From: Umezawaea sp036375055 | GTDB taxonomy: Bacteria > Actinomycetota > Actinomycetes > Mycobacteriales > Pseudonocardiaceae | Direction of reading: 5' to 3' | Assembly: GCF_036375055.1 (NCBI RefSeq) | Contig: NZ_DASUSQ010000027.1 | Span: 55,628-119,627, forward strand | DNA: 64,000 bases | Part shown: in pieces, positions 7,838-15,981 of the stretch | Position numbering within the stretch: the first letter of the stretch is position 1 | How the letters are laid out: each line of letters begins with the position of its first letter | Program-made: the position numbers and the translations under genes | The notes under the pieces: generated by a model | Databases searched by the model: none | What the model saw: the letters and a program-made list of their open reading frames with translations, nothing else | What the model was told of the DNA's origin: nothing

Positions 7838-8475
7838 GGCTGGAGCACCACGAGGTCGAGGGCCGACCGGTGCTGCTGTGGCGGGCCGACCGGCCGTGGC
7901 TGGCGATCTCGTCCGCCGTGCACGGTGGCGGCCTCGGCGAGCGGAACTGGGTCCTCAACGCCACCGTGCGCTCCGACTACGACCGCGACGACCCCGGCGA
8001 GCACGTGGCCGCGCTCGCCGCCGCGTGCGGGGCGACCGGACCCGGCACCGGAGTGCTCACGGCGTTGGACGTGCACCGGGCGGAGACCGTGACCGACCGG
8101 GGGGTGACCGTCACGGCGACGACCGGGATCGGCGCCCACCCGACCTGGGCGGCGGGCGACGAGGAGTTGGCGTGGCTGCCGGGCACGATCAACGTCGTGG
8201 GCTGGTTCCCCGTGCGGCTGACGCCCGCGGCGCTGGTCAACGCCGTGGCGACCGTCGCGGAGGCCAAGGCCCAGGCGCTGCTGGAGGGCGGTGTGCCCGG
8301 CACCGGCACCCCGACCGACGCCACCGTGCTGCTGTGCCCGACGACGGGTCCGACCGAGCCCTACGGCGGGCCCCGGTCCGTGCAGGGCGCCCGGCTGGCG
8401 CGCGCCGTGCACGCCGCCGTGCGGGCCGGCCTGCGCACGTCGCCGATGACCTGGGCCGACCGGCCGGGGGAGTGA
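7834..8475 (+). CDS. cbiZ: Adenosylcobinamide amidohydrolase CbiZ
   Basis: 213 residues. CbiZ hydrolyses the amide linking the aminopropanol arm of (adenosyl)cobinamide or pseudo-B12, giving cobyric acid that can re-enter cobalamin assembly, so it allows salvage of foreign corrinoids. Family hallmarks are clear: ISSAVHGGGLGERNWVLNAT near residue 26, YDRDDPGEH, a GTINVV-W-PVRL-PAALVNAVAT block, KAQALLEGGVPGTGTPTDA and the terminal GGPRSVQGARLARAVHAAV. The start GTG overlaps the preceding stop. It is the last gene of a five- or six-gene operon with an importer, so import and remodelling are co-expressed. Confidence 0.93.
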   Translation: MRLEHHEVEGRPVLLWRADRPWLAISSAVHGGGLGERNWVLNATVRSDYDRDDPGEHVAALAAACGATGPGTGVLTALDVHRAETVTDRGVTVTATTGIGAHPTWAAGDEELAWLPGTINVVGWFPVRLTPAALVNAVATVAEAKAQALLEGGVPGTGTPTDATVLLCPTTGPTEPYGGPRSVQGARLARAVHAAVRAGLRTSPMTWADRPGE

Positions 8476-8479
8476 GCGC

Positions 8480-9316
8480 TCAGAGGAGGGTGGCCGTGCG
8501 GACCAGGTCGGCGAGCGCTCGGGACCGGCTGTGCGGCGGCCAGGCGACGACGGTCGTCACGGGCGGCGCGTCCACGACCGGCACGGCGGTCAGGCCGTCG
8601 AGCAGGGCGGCGCGGCAGGACTCCGGCAGGACCACCGTGGTGCGGCCGAGCGCGATCAGCTGGAAGAGCTGCGTCTGGTTGCGGACCTCGGCGCCGGGAC
8701 CGTCGGGGTAGGTGCCGTCGGGGCCGGGCCAGCGGGCCATCGGGAGGCCCGGCAGCGAGCCGACCTCCGCCGTCCGGACGTGGGACCGGCGGGCGAGCGG
8801 GTGCGAGGTCGGCAGGACGGCGACCTGGCCCTCGGTGGTCAGGACCTCGGTGTCCAGGTCGGCCGTCGAGTCGTACGGCAGGTGCAGCAGCGCGACGTCG
8901 GCCCGGCCGTCGTGCAGCGGGCGCTGGGGCTGGGACTCGCACAGCAGCAGGTCCACGGCCACCGCGCCCGGCTCGGCGGCGTAGGCGTCGAGCAGCTTCG
9001 CCAGCAGGTCGCCCGACGCGCCGGTCTTGGCGGCCAGCACGAGCGCGGGCGTGCTCGTCGCGGCGTGCCGGGTCCGCCGCTCGGCCGCGGCCAGCGCCCC
9101 GAGGACCGCCCGCCCCTCGGCCAGCAGGACCGACCCGGCTCCGGTGAGCGCCACCCTGCGGCTCGTGCGGTCCAGCAGCGCGACGCCGAGCCGGTGTTCG
9201 AGCTGGGCGATCGTCCGCGACAGCGGCGGCTGGGCGATGCCGAGGCGCTGGGCGGCACGGCCGAAGTGCAGCTCCTCGGCGACCGCGACGAAGTACCGCA
9301 GCTCCCGCGTCTCCAC
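8480..9316 (-). CDS. LysR-family transcriptional regulator
   Basis: 278 residues. The N-terminal winged helix is typical (LRYFVAVAEELHFGRAAQRLGIAQPPLSRTIAQLE, with the family LF-R motif as LLDRTSRRV), followed by a periplasmic-binding-like effector domain from about residue 88. It is transcribed divergently from the short-chain dehydrogenase at 9412 across a 95-base gap containing a perfect LysR-type box, so that gene is its probable target and it may repress itself. Its end lies four bases from the cbiZ stop (convergent). Confidence 0.95.
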   Translation of the reverse strand: METRELRYFVAVAEELHFGRAAQRLGIAQPPLSRTIAQLEHRLGVALLDRTSRRVALTGAGSVLLAEGRAVLGALAAAERRTRHAATSTPALVLAAKTGASGDLLAKLLDAYAAEPGAVAVDLLLCESQPQRPLHDGRADVALLHLPYDSTADLDTEVLTTEGQVAVLPTSHPLARRSHVRTAEVGSLPGLPMARWPGPDGTYPDGPGAEVRNQTQLFQLIALGRTTVVLPESCRAALLDGLTAVPVVDAPPVTTVVAWPPHSRSRALADLVRTATLL

Positions 9317-9336
9317 GGCTCCAGCCTACCGGCCGA

Positions 9337-9357
9337 TCGATACCGCCAGGGTATCGA
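9337..9357. promoter_or_regulatory. LysR-type operator (T-N11-A inside an 8-base inverted repeat)
   Basis: TCGATACC at 9337-9344 and GGTATCGA at 9350-9357 form a perfect inverted repeat with a 5-base spacer. Within it, TACC-N5-GGTA provides the T-N11-A core (9341 to 9353) typical of LysR-family recognition. It sits between the divergent lysR and SDR genes. Confidence 0.7.
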
Positions 9358-9411
9358 CGCACCACCCAGACGGTGTTGGTGCCCGGCCGCCGCGCGGCCA
9401 CGATCAACGGC

Positions 9412-10137
9412 ATGAACGAACGGACGACCGCGTTGATCACCGGCGCGAACAAGGGGATCGGGTACGAGATCGCGGCCGGGCTCGGCGCGCTGGGCTGGAG
9501 CGTCGGGATCGGGGCGAGGGACGAGCGGCGGCGCGAGGACGCCGTGGCGGCGCTGCGGGCGGCGGGCGTCGACGCGTTCGGCGTGCCGCTGGACGTCACC
9601 GACGACGCGAGCGTGCGGGCCGCCGCCGTGCTGCTGGAGGAGCGGGCCGGGCGGCTGGACGTGCTGGTCAACAACGCGGGTGTCGCCGGGGCGTGGCCGG
9701 ACACGCCCTCGACCGCCACCCCGGACGACGTCCGGGCGGTGCTGGAGACCAACGTCGTCGGCGTCATCCGGGTCACCAACGCGATGCTGCCGCTGCTGCG
9801 CCGCTCCGAACACCCGAGGATCGTCAACCAGTCCAGCCACGTCGGCTCCCTGACCCTCCAGTCCACCCCCGGTGTCGACTTCGGCGGCGTCAGCGCGGCC
9901 TACTCGCCGTCGAAGACCTACCTCACCGCGCTCACCGTCCAGTACGCCAAGGAGTTGGCCGGCACCGCCGTCAAGGTCAACGGCGCCTGCCCCGGCTACG
10001 TGGCGACCGACCTCAACGGCTTCCGGGGGACGAGCACGCCCGCGGACGGCGCCAGGGTCGCGATCCGGCTCGCCACGCTGCCGGACGACGGCCCGACCGG
10101 AGGGCTGTTCGACGCCGACGGCGCCGTGCCCTGGTGA
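9412..10137 (+). CDS. Short-chain dehydrogenase/reductase
   Basis: 241 residues. NAD(P)-binding motif TGANKGIG near residue 9, LVNNAG near residue 85 and the catalytic YSPSK with an upstream NQSSHVGS serine are all present, so it should be an active classical SDR. The ATG at 9412 is preferred over an in-frame GTG upstream because the Rossmann strand begins immediately after it. The substrate is unknown. The divergent LysR gene and its operator make regulation by a small-molecule inducer likely. Confidence 0.93.
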   Translation: MNERTTALITGANKGIGYEIAAGLGALGWSVGIGARDERRREDAVAALRAAGVDAFGVPLDVTDDASVRAAAVLLEERAGRLDVLVNNAGVAGAWPDTPSTATPDDVRAVLETNVVGVIRVTNAMLPLLRRSEHPRIVNQSSHVGSLTLQSTPGVDFGGVSAAYSPSKTYLTALTVQYAKELAGTAVKVNGACPGYVATDLNGFRGTSTPADGARVAIRLATLPDDGPTGGLFDADGAVPW

Positions 10138-10434
10138 CGGGCCGCCGCTCGGTCGGGACCAGCGCAATCGATTCCCAATCGATCCGATTCGATGCCAGTG
10201 GGGTGGTACTACCGGGGGCGGGTTCCGGGACGCGATCGCGAACCGGATGCCGACGCGTTTTCGATCGCCTTGCCACCGCTGGACAATCCGCCGCGACGAC
10301 CGGTGGGCGTCGGAGCGGCCGACCGAGGGCGGTTCGCGAATTCCTTTCAGCCGAGGTGCGGATCGGGGCTTCGGAATCGTCGCGAAATGCGGAGTGCTGC
10401 CATGCTCGACAGGTGGACGAGGTGGGGCGATGAC
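10138..10434. other. Intergenic region with AT-richer palindrome
   Basis: No credible gene is seen in these 297 bases. Base composition is noticeably less GC-rich than its surroundings, and the stretch contains ATCGATT-ccc-AATCGAT (10167-10183), a 7-base inverted repeat followed by a further related GATTCGAT. It may hold the promoter and operator of the coiled-coil protein downstream. Confidence 0.4.
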
Positions 10435-10770
10435 ATGACCGGCTCGGTCGAGGACGGCGAGAAGGCCCGGCAGCAGGACCTGGTCGACCGGGAGTCGGCC
10501 GTGTCGGCCGCTGCCCTGTGCCACGGCCGAACCACGCACCGGCCCGAGGGGGACGAACGGGAGCGCTGGCTCCACCGGTGCGAGACGCGCAACGACGAGC
10601 GCGAGCGGGGACTGGACTCCCGCGCGGCCGAACTGGGGAGGCGCCAGGCCGAGCAGGACCAGGTCGCCCACCTGCTCGACCAGCAGGAACGCCAGGTGCG
10701 TCGGCGCGAACGGGAAGCCGACCAGCGCGAGATCGACGCCCAGACCTGGTGGCCCGGCAGCGGGTGGTGA
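10435..10770 (+). CDS. Small charged coiled-coil protein
   Basis: 111 residues from the ATG at 10435; an in-frame ATG at 10402 would add 11 residues and cannot be excluded. From about residue 30 it consists of repeating ER/RE/DQ-rich heptads (ERERWLHRCETRNDERERGL, REREADQREIDAQ) that predict a long, highly charged helix. It ends in WWPGSGW. There is no signal peptide or membrane span. Similar short Arg/Glu coiled-coil proteins are common in Pseudonocardiales; their function is not known to me. Confidence 0.65.
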   Translation: MTGSVEDGEKARQQDLVDRESAVSAAALCHGRTTHRPEGDERERWLHRCETRNDERERGLDSRAAELGRRQAEQDQVAHLLDQQERQVRRREREADQREIDAQTWWPGSGW

Positions 10771-10978
10771 CCGACCGCCGGGACCCGGTGCGCCCGTCCT
10801 CCCGGCGACGGCCGAGCGGGTGCGGCGTTCGGCCAGCGTGACTGCTCCGTTCGGCTGAACCTGGCCCGGAGGCCGGCGCGCTTTCCCCGCGACCGCCGAT
10901 TACCCCAGCAGAGGCTCCTCACGGCTCGGCGACGACGCGGGGGAAGCCGATACCACTCGACCGGGGAGGGCCGAAGAC

Positions 10979-12703
10979 ATGCCCAGTCCATTCGTGGGTG
11001 AACAGTTCACCTTTCGCAATCCGGACGGATCGGAATTCCAGGTCCGCGGCTGGGGGAACCAGTTCAGCGCCGTTTTCGAGACCACCGACGGCTACACGGT
11101 CGTCCCGGATCCCGACAGCGGTTTCTACCACTTCGCCGCGCTCGACACCGACAGCGGTGACCTCGTCCCGAGCGGCGAGACGGTGGCCGCCGACGCGCGG
11201 GCGCTCGCCCTGCCGCCGCACCTGCGCGCCGCCCGCTCCGCCGTGACCGCCCGCGCGCGGACCGTCCGCGAGGAACTGGGCGGCGAGCCCCGCTGGCAGG
11301 TCCGGCGACGGGCCAGGCTCGCCCAGCGCGGCGCGGCCGACGGTCCGGCCGGTGCCCCGCCGCCCGCGGCGACCGTCGGCGACTACACGGGGCTGGTGCT
11401 CCTCGTGGAGTTCCCGGACGTGCCCGCGACGATCACGAGGAACGACGTCGACAACTTCTGCAACCAGGTCGGCTTCACCGGTTTCGGCAACAACGGGTCC
11501 GCCTACGACTACTTCCTCGCGGTGTCCGACGGCAAGCTCCGGTACCGCAACCGGGTGGCGGCCTACCACCGCGCGGAGCACCCCCGCGCGCACTACACGG
11601 ACCGGGCCATCCCGTACGGCACCCGCGCGCAGGAGCTGATCAAGGAGGCGCTCGACCACCTCAAGGCGAGCGGGTTCGACTTCTCGGTCCTCAGCAGCGA
11701 CAGCGGCGGCTTCGTCCACGCGCTGAGCCTGTTCTACGCGGGGGACCGGGTGAACAACTGGTCCGAAGGCCTCTGGCCGCACTCGTGGGCGCTGGCGACG
11801 CCGTACGCGGCCTCGGCGACCAGGACGTTCTCCGACTACCAGATCACCGACCTCGGGACCAGGCTGACGCTGCGGACGTTCTGCCACGAGAACGGCCACA
11901 TGGTCTGCGACTTCCCCGACCTCTACGACTACGACAGCGTCCTCGTCGGCAACGGCGTCGGCCACTACTGCCTCATGTGCTTCGGGGGATCGGACACCAA
12001 CCCGGTGCAGGTCGACGCCTACCTGAAGAACGCGGCCGGGTGGACGTCGAGGCTCACCACCCTGACCCCCGGCACGACCACGTCGATCGCCGCGGGCAGC
12101 AACGACTTCCTCGTCCACCGGAGGTCGGCCACCGAGTACTTCATCATGGAGAACCGGCGGCAGGCGGGCCGCGACACGGCGGTGCCGGACGCGGGGCTGG
12201 CCATCTGGCACGTCGACGAGACGGGCGACAACAGCAACGAGCAGATGACCCCGGCCCTGCACTACGAGCTCTCGCTGGAGCAGGCCGACAACCGCTTCGA
12301 CCTGGAGCACCGGGCCAACGCGGGCGACAGCGAGGACCTGCACGGCGGACCCGCGGCCCCGGCGTTCGGCAGCGCGACCGCGCCGAACAGCAACTGGTGG
12401 GACGGCAGCGCGTCGGGGCTGGAGATCGAGGAGATCTCCGCGCCCGGCGCCACCATGACCGTGCGGACGAAGGCGACGGGACCGCAGTGGTACGGCGACC
12501 TCGCCGTCGACATGGTCTTCGCCAGCCACCACTCGGGCAACGCGTGGGCCGCGCTCGCCGGCCTCGGCTGGCGCCAGGTGCGGGCCGGGAACCCCGACGG
12601 CGTCACGAACATGTTGGCGGTCCTCACCGAAGCGCGCGCCAACGGCAAGAAGGTCTCGATCACAGCCGACGCCACGTCGGTCTACGACGCGTATCTCCTC
12701 TGA
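10979..12703 (+). CDS. M6-family metalloprotease with C-terminal accessory domain
   Basis: 574 residues, ATG preceded by GGGGAGGG. The zinc site is CHENGHMVCDFPD: His303 and His307 with catalytic Glu304, plus the downstream acid expected of the M6 (immune inhibitor A) family. The catalytic block is preceded by a family-typical N-terminal domain (FTFRNPDGSEFQVRGWGNQF) and a LLVEFPDVP strand. No signal peptide is visible, so export, if any, uses another route. The last 70 residues (from about 503) form a separate domain that recurs as the complete product of the next gene. It is probably the first gene of a three-gene unit with the small proteins at 12723 and 12952. Confidence 0.9.
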   Translation: MPSPFVGEQFTFRNPDGSEFQVRGWGNQFSAVFETTDGYTVVPDPDSGFYHFAALDTDSGDLVPSGETVAADARALALPPHLRAARSAVTARARTVREELGGEPRWQVRRRARLAQRGAADGPAGAPPPAATVGDYTGLVLLVEFPDVPATITRNDVDNFCNQVGFTGFGNNGSAYDYFLAVSDGKLRYRNRVAAYHRAEHPRAHYTDRAIPYGTRAQELIKEALDHLKASGFDFSVLSSDSGGFVHALSLFYAGDRVNNWSEGLWPHSWALATPYAASATRTFSDYQITDLGTRLTLRTFCHENGHMVCDFPDLYDYDSVLVGNGVGHYCLMCFGGSDTNPVQVDAYLKNAAGWTSRLTTLTPGTTTSIAAGSNDFLVHRRSATEYFIMENRRQAGRDTAVPDAGLAIWHVDETGDNSNEQMTPALHYELSLEQADNRFDLEHRANAGDSEDLHGGPAAPAFGSATAPNSNWWDGSASGLEIEEISAPGATMTVRTKATGPQWYGDLAVDMVFASHHSGNAWAALAGLGWRQVRAGNPDGVTNMLAVLTEARANGKKVSITADATSVYDAYLL

Positions 12704-12722
12704 GCGGGAAGGTGACCCTCCG

Positions 12723-12935
12723 ATGTGGACGACCATCAACCAGATCTTCGCCAGCCACCACTCGCAGAACGCCTGGGCGCACCTGGCGAGCACCTCGGCC
12801 TGGCACAAGATCCTGCCCAACGCCACCGACGGGACGACCAACGTCCACCTGGTGCTGACCGCCGCGAAGGCGAACGACAAGCAGGCGTTCGTCGTCCTGG
12901 ACGGCGGCGACAACATCACCCAGGCCTACCTCTGA
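12723..12935 (+). CDS. 70-residue protein homologous to the C-terminal domain of the M6 protease
   Basis: The whole product aligns with the last 70 residues of the preceding protease: FASHHS-NAWA-LA, a central Trp, DG-TN, VLT-A-AN-K and a terminal AYL are shared in order and spacing. A 20-base stretch is identical in both genes (12516-12535 and 12745-12764), so the two copies derive from one another. The gene begins 19 bases after the protease stop with a GGAAGGTGACC ribosome-binding region. A binding partner, inhibitor or targeting copy of the protease domain are possibilities; the domain's biochemical role is unknown. Confidence 0.8.
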   Translation: MWTTINQIFASHHSQNAWAHLASTSAWHKILPNATDGTTNVHLVLTAAKANDKQAFVVLDGGDNITQAYL

Positions 12936-12951
12936 CCGGCGGGAGACTCCC

Positions 12952-13212
12952 ATGGGAACCAGCGTGACCATCCACATCTCGGGCAGCGCAGACGAGTCGC
13001 CGCCCGCCGGGGCGGCCGCGGGCGGTGAGGCACCGCGCCCGCTGCCGCTGGACGTCCTGGGACGGCCGGGCCCCGCGGGCGCGCCGTCCGGGGACGGCCC
13101 GAGCCCGCTGCCGGTCGACGCGCTCGCGCTCCCGGACGCGTCGGCCCCCGAACCGCGCCCCCTGGCGGAGCTGCCGGAACCCCCCGGCGCCGGACCGGGT
13201 TCAGGGACCTGA
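12952..13212 (+). CDS. Proline-rich protein with PLPLD-type repeats
   Basis: 86 residues, ATG preceded by GCGGGAGAC. After a short beta-like start (TSVTIHIS) the chain is Pro/Ala/Gly-rich and contains three spaced variants of one motif: PRPLPLDVLG, PSPLPVDALA and PRPLAELPE. Its 3' end overlaps the convergent glycosyltransferase by 12 bases. It follows the M6 protease and the 70-residue domain protein with short gaps, so the three are likely co-transcribed. The repeats could be recognition or cleavage sites for the protease, which is a guess from context only. Confidence 0.6.
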   Translation: MGTSVTIHISGSADESPPAGAAAGGEAPRPLPLDVLGRPGPAGAPSGDGPSPLPVDALALPDASAPEPRPLAELPEPPGAGPGSGT

Positions 13213-14367
13213 CGTCGGGCGCCTGCCCGTCCGGGAGGCCACCAGGTCCTCCAGCAGCGCCAGCGCGGCGGTCTGGTCGGGCAGCGCGGCGATGTCGTCG
13301 CGCACCCGCCGCGCCGCCCGCCGGTAGGCCGGGTCGGTGAGCACGGTCGCGACCGCGTCCCGGATCTCCGCCGACGTCGCGTGCTCGGCGTGCAGCGACA
13401 CGCCGACACCGAGCGCCGCGCACCGGTCGGCGTTGTGCGGCTGGTCGGCGCCCATCGGGATCAGCACGGACGGCACGCCGTGGGCCAGCGAGCCCAGGAC
13501 GGTGCCGGAACCGCCGTGCGACACGACGACGGAGCAGCGGGGCAGCACCGTGTCCTGCGGGAGGTACGACTCGATCCGCACGTGCGGCGGCTGCGGGCCG
13601 AACTCCGCCGGGTCGATCTGCCCGCCCACGGTCACCACGACGTGGGCGGGCAGTTCCCGCAGCCCGTCCAGCACCCGCGTGAACAGGTCGCCGGACTCCA
13701 TGTTGAAGATCGTGCCCAGGGTGAAGTACACCGTCGGCACGTCCTCCGGCACGGCGATCGGCGCGGGCGGAGGGCCGTCGACCGCCGCCCGGAAGGAGAA
13801 CGCCGTGGGCGGCAGCGGGAACGCCGGGTCGCGGAACGACGGCGGGAACGGCGACAGCACCAGGTCGCGGCTCAGCATCGTCATGGTCGGATCGGCGGGC
13901 AGCCCGTGGGCGGCCCGCAGCCCCTCCAGGGGCTCGGCCACGACGTCCGGCCGCAGGAACGACCCGGACGCGATGACCAGCACCGGCACGTGCGGGATCC
14001 CCGCCCGCTCGGCCGCGACCATGGCCCCGAAGTCCATCTCGTCGCACACCACCACGTCCGGCCGCCACCGCCCGATCAGCTCCAGCACCGCGTCCGCCCG
14101 CTCCGGGGCGGTCCTGCGCGCGAACCCCTCCCGCACGTCCCGCTCCTCGCGCTCCCGGTCCAGCGGCAGCAGCGGTCGCCGTTCGGCGGCGGCCACCCGG
14201 CTCGGCCCGGACGCGAACGCCGTGAACCCCTCCCGCTCGACCAGCGGCAGCAACGCCGCCGCACCCGTGCACGCCACCGCGTGACCCGCCGCCGCCGCGG
14301 CCCGCGCCAGCGGCACCATCGGCTGGAAGTGCCCGCCGCCCCCGACGAAGCTGAACAGGACCCTCAT
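13201..14367 (-). CDS. GT1/MGT-family glycosyltransferase
   Basis: 388 residues, ATG at 14367 behind a GGGGGTGGGG ribosome-binding region. The N-terminal GT-B signature MRVLFSFVGGGGHFQPMVPLARA and the C-terminal nucleotide-sugar pocket (VVVSHGGSGTVLGSLAHGVPSVLIPMGADQPHNADR) are well preserved, including the HGGSGT turn and the terminal DQ pair. Such enzymes (OleD, macrolide and polyketide glycosyltransferases) move a sugar from an NDP-sugar to a small hydrophobic acceptor, often for inactivation or tailoring. No sugar-biosynthesis genes are nearby. A second, decayed glycosyltransferase N-terminus lies at 16539. Confidence 0.93.
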   Translation of the reverse strand: MRVLFSFVGGGGHFQPMVPLARAAAAAGHAVACTGAAALLPLVEREGFTAFASGPSRVAAAERRPLLPLDREREERDVREGFARRTAPERADAVLELIGRWRPDVVVCDEMDFGAMVAAERAGIPHVPVLVIASGSFLRPDVVAEPLEGLRAAHGLPADPTMTMLSRDLVLSPFPPSFRDPAFPLPPTAFSFRAAVDGPPPAPIAVPEDVPTVYFTLGTIFNMESGDLFTRVLDGLRELPAHVVVTVGGQIDPAEFGPQPPHVRIESYLPQDTVLPRCSVVVSHGGSGTVLGSLAHGVPSVLIPMGADQPHNADRCAALGVGVSLHAEHATSAEIRDAVATVLTDPAYRRAARRVRDDIAALPDQTAALALLEDLVASRTGRRPTSGP

Positions 14368-14407
14368 CGCCCCCACCCCCCGCGTCCGCCCGACGTCCCC
14401 GCCGGGG

Positions 14408-14725
14408 TCACCCCTCGAACGATTCCACGAACGCCACCTCGCGTCCCCGGTTCGCCTCGTCGACGAACGCCCGCAGCGTCGCGCTGGCGGCGAGACGCTC
14501 GGAGATGTCCCCGACGACGACCAGCCGCAGCCGGTAGGTGGCGAACTTCCCGACGACCGCGCCCGCGACCCGCGTGCTCAACGTCCAGAACCCCTCGTCC
14601 AGCCGTTCCACCGGAACCACCACCGTGTGCGCGGACACCGACCACGCCTCGCCGATCACGTCGGCGGCGTCCTGCTCGACCCGCAGCCGCGGGCCGTCCG
14701 GTGACAGCCTCAGCACCCCGGTCAT
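14408..14725 (-). CDS. DUF4180 domain protein
   Basis: 105 residues. The second half is a clear DUF4180 signature: FWTLSTRVAGAVVGKF, RLRLVVVGDIS, an S-x-LRAFVDEANRG element and a final VAFVESF. The ATG overlaps the stop of the upstream hydrolase by four bases (ATGA), so the two are translationally coupled. The biochemical role of DUF4180 is not established. Here it sits third in an operon headed by an Xis-like DNA-binding protein. Confidence 0.88.
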   Translation of the reverse strand: MTGVLRLSPDGPRLRVEQDAADVIGEAWSVSAHTVVVPVERLDEGFWTLSTRVAGAVVGKFATYRLRLVVVGDISERLAASATLRAFVDEANRGREVAFVESFEG

Positions 14726-15546
14726 CGCAGGAACTCCAGCACCGCTCCGGCCTGCCCCAGCAGCAGGTGCCCGGCACCGTCGACGACCCGGACGTCGGCG
14801 TGCGGCACCAGCGCAGCCACCCGGCGGACGGTCCCGGCGGAGTCGATCATCGCATCCCGGTCGCCGACGACCACCAGCACGGGCATCGTCAACCGCTCCA
14901 GCACCGCGTCCGGGAACACCGGGATCTCCCTGCGGGGCCGGAACTCCCCGAAGGTGGCGCCGATCGACGTCGCCACCGGGCCGAGGTCGGCGCCGGTCAC
15001 GATCCGCACGACCCGCCGCCGCCCCCACGCGCCCAGCGCGAGGAACGGCAGGGCGCGGGGGACCCAGCCGAACGTTCGCCGCCCGAAGCCGCCCGGCGCG
15101 AGCAGGACCAGCCGCGAGACCCGTTCGGGTCGCCTGCTCGCGTACTCCGTCGCGAGCCAGCCGCCCAGCGACATCCCCAGCAGGGCGGTCGGGTCCAGGC
15201 CCAGCCCGTCGACGACGTCGTCCAGCCACTCCACGTGCGCGGACGAGCCCAGCTCGGGCCGGACCGGAGCGCTCAGCCCCGGTTCGCCGATCACGTCGAC
15301 CGCGTGCACCCGCAGGTGCGGGGCCCAGACGGCGATGTCGGCCATCCACGTCGTCGCGTTCCCGCCGGAGCCGTGCAGCGCCACCACGGGCGGCCCGTCG
15401 ACGGGCCCGCTGACCAGCACGAACGTCTCGCCCGCACGGGTGTCCAGCCGCAGGCGCGTCGCGGGCACCGGCCACTCGTCCAGCGCGGTCCGGTACCGCT
15501 CGCGCACGGCCTCACCACCCGCGGCCGTGCGGTAGATCTCGCTCAT
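14722..15546 (-). CDS. Alpha/beta hydrolase
   Basis: 274 residues. The catalytic set is complete: oxyanion LHGSGGNATTW, nucleophile elbow GMSLGGW, acid in VVGDRDAMIDS and histidine in DGAGHLLL. Unlike the hydrolase-fold protein at 2940-3782 it should therefore be active. The start overlaps the upstream regulator's stop (ATGA at 15543) and its stop overlaps the DUF4180 gene, giving a tight three-gene operon. The substrate is unknown. Confidence 0.92.
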   Translation of the reverse strand: MSEIYRTAAGGEAVRERYRTALDEWPVPATRLRLDTRAGETFVLVSGPVDGPPVVALHGSGGNATTWMADIAVWAPHLRVHAVDVIGEPGLSAPVRPELGSSAHVEWLDDVVDGLGLDPTALLGMSLGGWLATEYASRRPERVSRLVLLAPGGFGRRTFGWVPRALPFLALGAWGRRRVVRIVTGADLGPVATSIGATFGEFRPRREIPVFPDAVLERLTMPVLVVVGDRDAMIDSAGTVRRVAALVPHADVRVVDGAGHLLLGQAGAVLEFLR

Positions 15547-15968
15547 CCGTCCTCCCCCGTGATCATTCCGATGCCCTTCAGCAGCTCGCTCGTCGTGTCG
15601 GCGCTCCCCAGCACGATGATCTTCAGGTTCGACCGCTCCGGATCGTGCATCGTCTCGACGCGCAGCGGCCCGTCACCGTCCCGAGGTCCGTTGACCAGCG
15701 CCATGAGCAGCGTGATGATCCGATCGGCGTCGCGGGCGGAGATCCCGTCCACGCGCACGACGCTGGACACCTCCACGTGCCGGGACGCGGGCGGCGACGC
15801 CGAGGGCGCCTGCCCCACCAGTTCGTCGAGGTCCTCCCGCGCGATCCGGTACTGCTTGCCGATCCGGACGGCCTTCAGCCGCCCGTCCCGCACGTAGTTG
15901 CGGACCGTGCGGACGTGCAGGCCGAGCTTCTCGGCGACCTGCTCGACGGAGTAGAGCTCTGCGGACAT
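15543..15968 (-). CDS. Excisionase/MerR-like helix-turn-helix regulator
   Basis: 141 residues from the ATG at 15968; a TTG at 15977 in the same frame is less likely. The N-terminal 55 residues are an Xis-type winged HTH (YSVEQVAEKLGLHVRTVRNYVRDGRLKAVRIGKQYRI). The C-terminal half is a separate alpha/beta domain (VDGISARDADRIITLLMALVN, NLKIIVLGSADTTSELLKGIGMI), presumably for ligand binding or oligomerisation. As first gene of the operon with a strong inverted repeat just upstream, it is probably an autoregulator. No integrase is nearby, so it is not a phage excisionase. Confidence 0.85.
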   Translation of the reverse strand: MSAELYSVEQVAEKLGLHVRTVRNYVRDGRLKAVRIGKQYRIAREDLDELVGQAPSASPPASRHVEVSSVVRVDGISARDADRIITLLMALVNGPRDGDGPLRVETMHDPERSNLKIIVLGSADTTSELLKGIGMITGEDG

Positions 15969-15981
15969 GTTCCGCAAACTA

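Noticed and set aside
15543..15968. Phage or ICE excisionase
   Set aside because: The HTH is Xis-like, but there is no integrase, attachment-site repeat or tRNA nearby, and the protein has an additional C-terminal domain and an operon of metabolic-looking genes.
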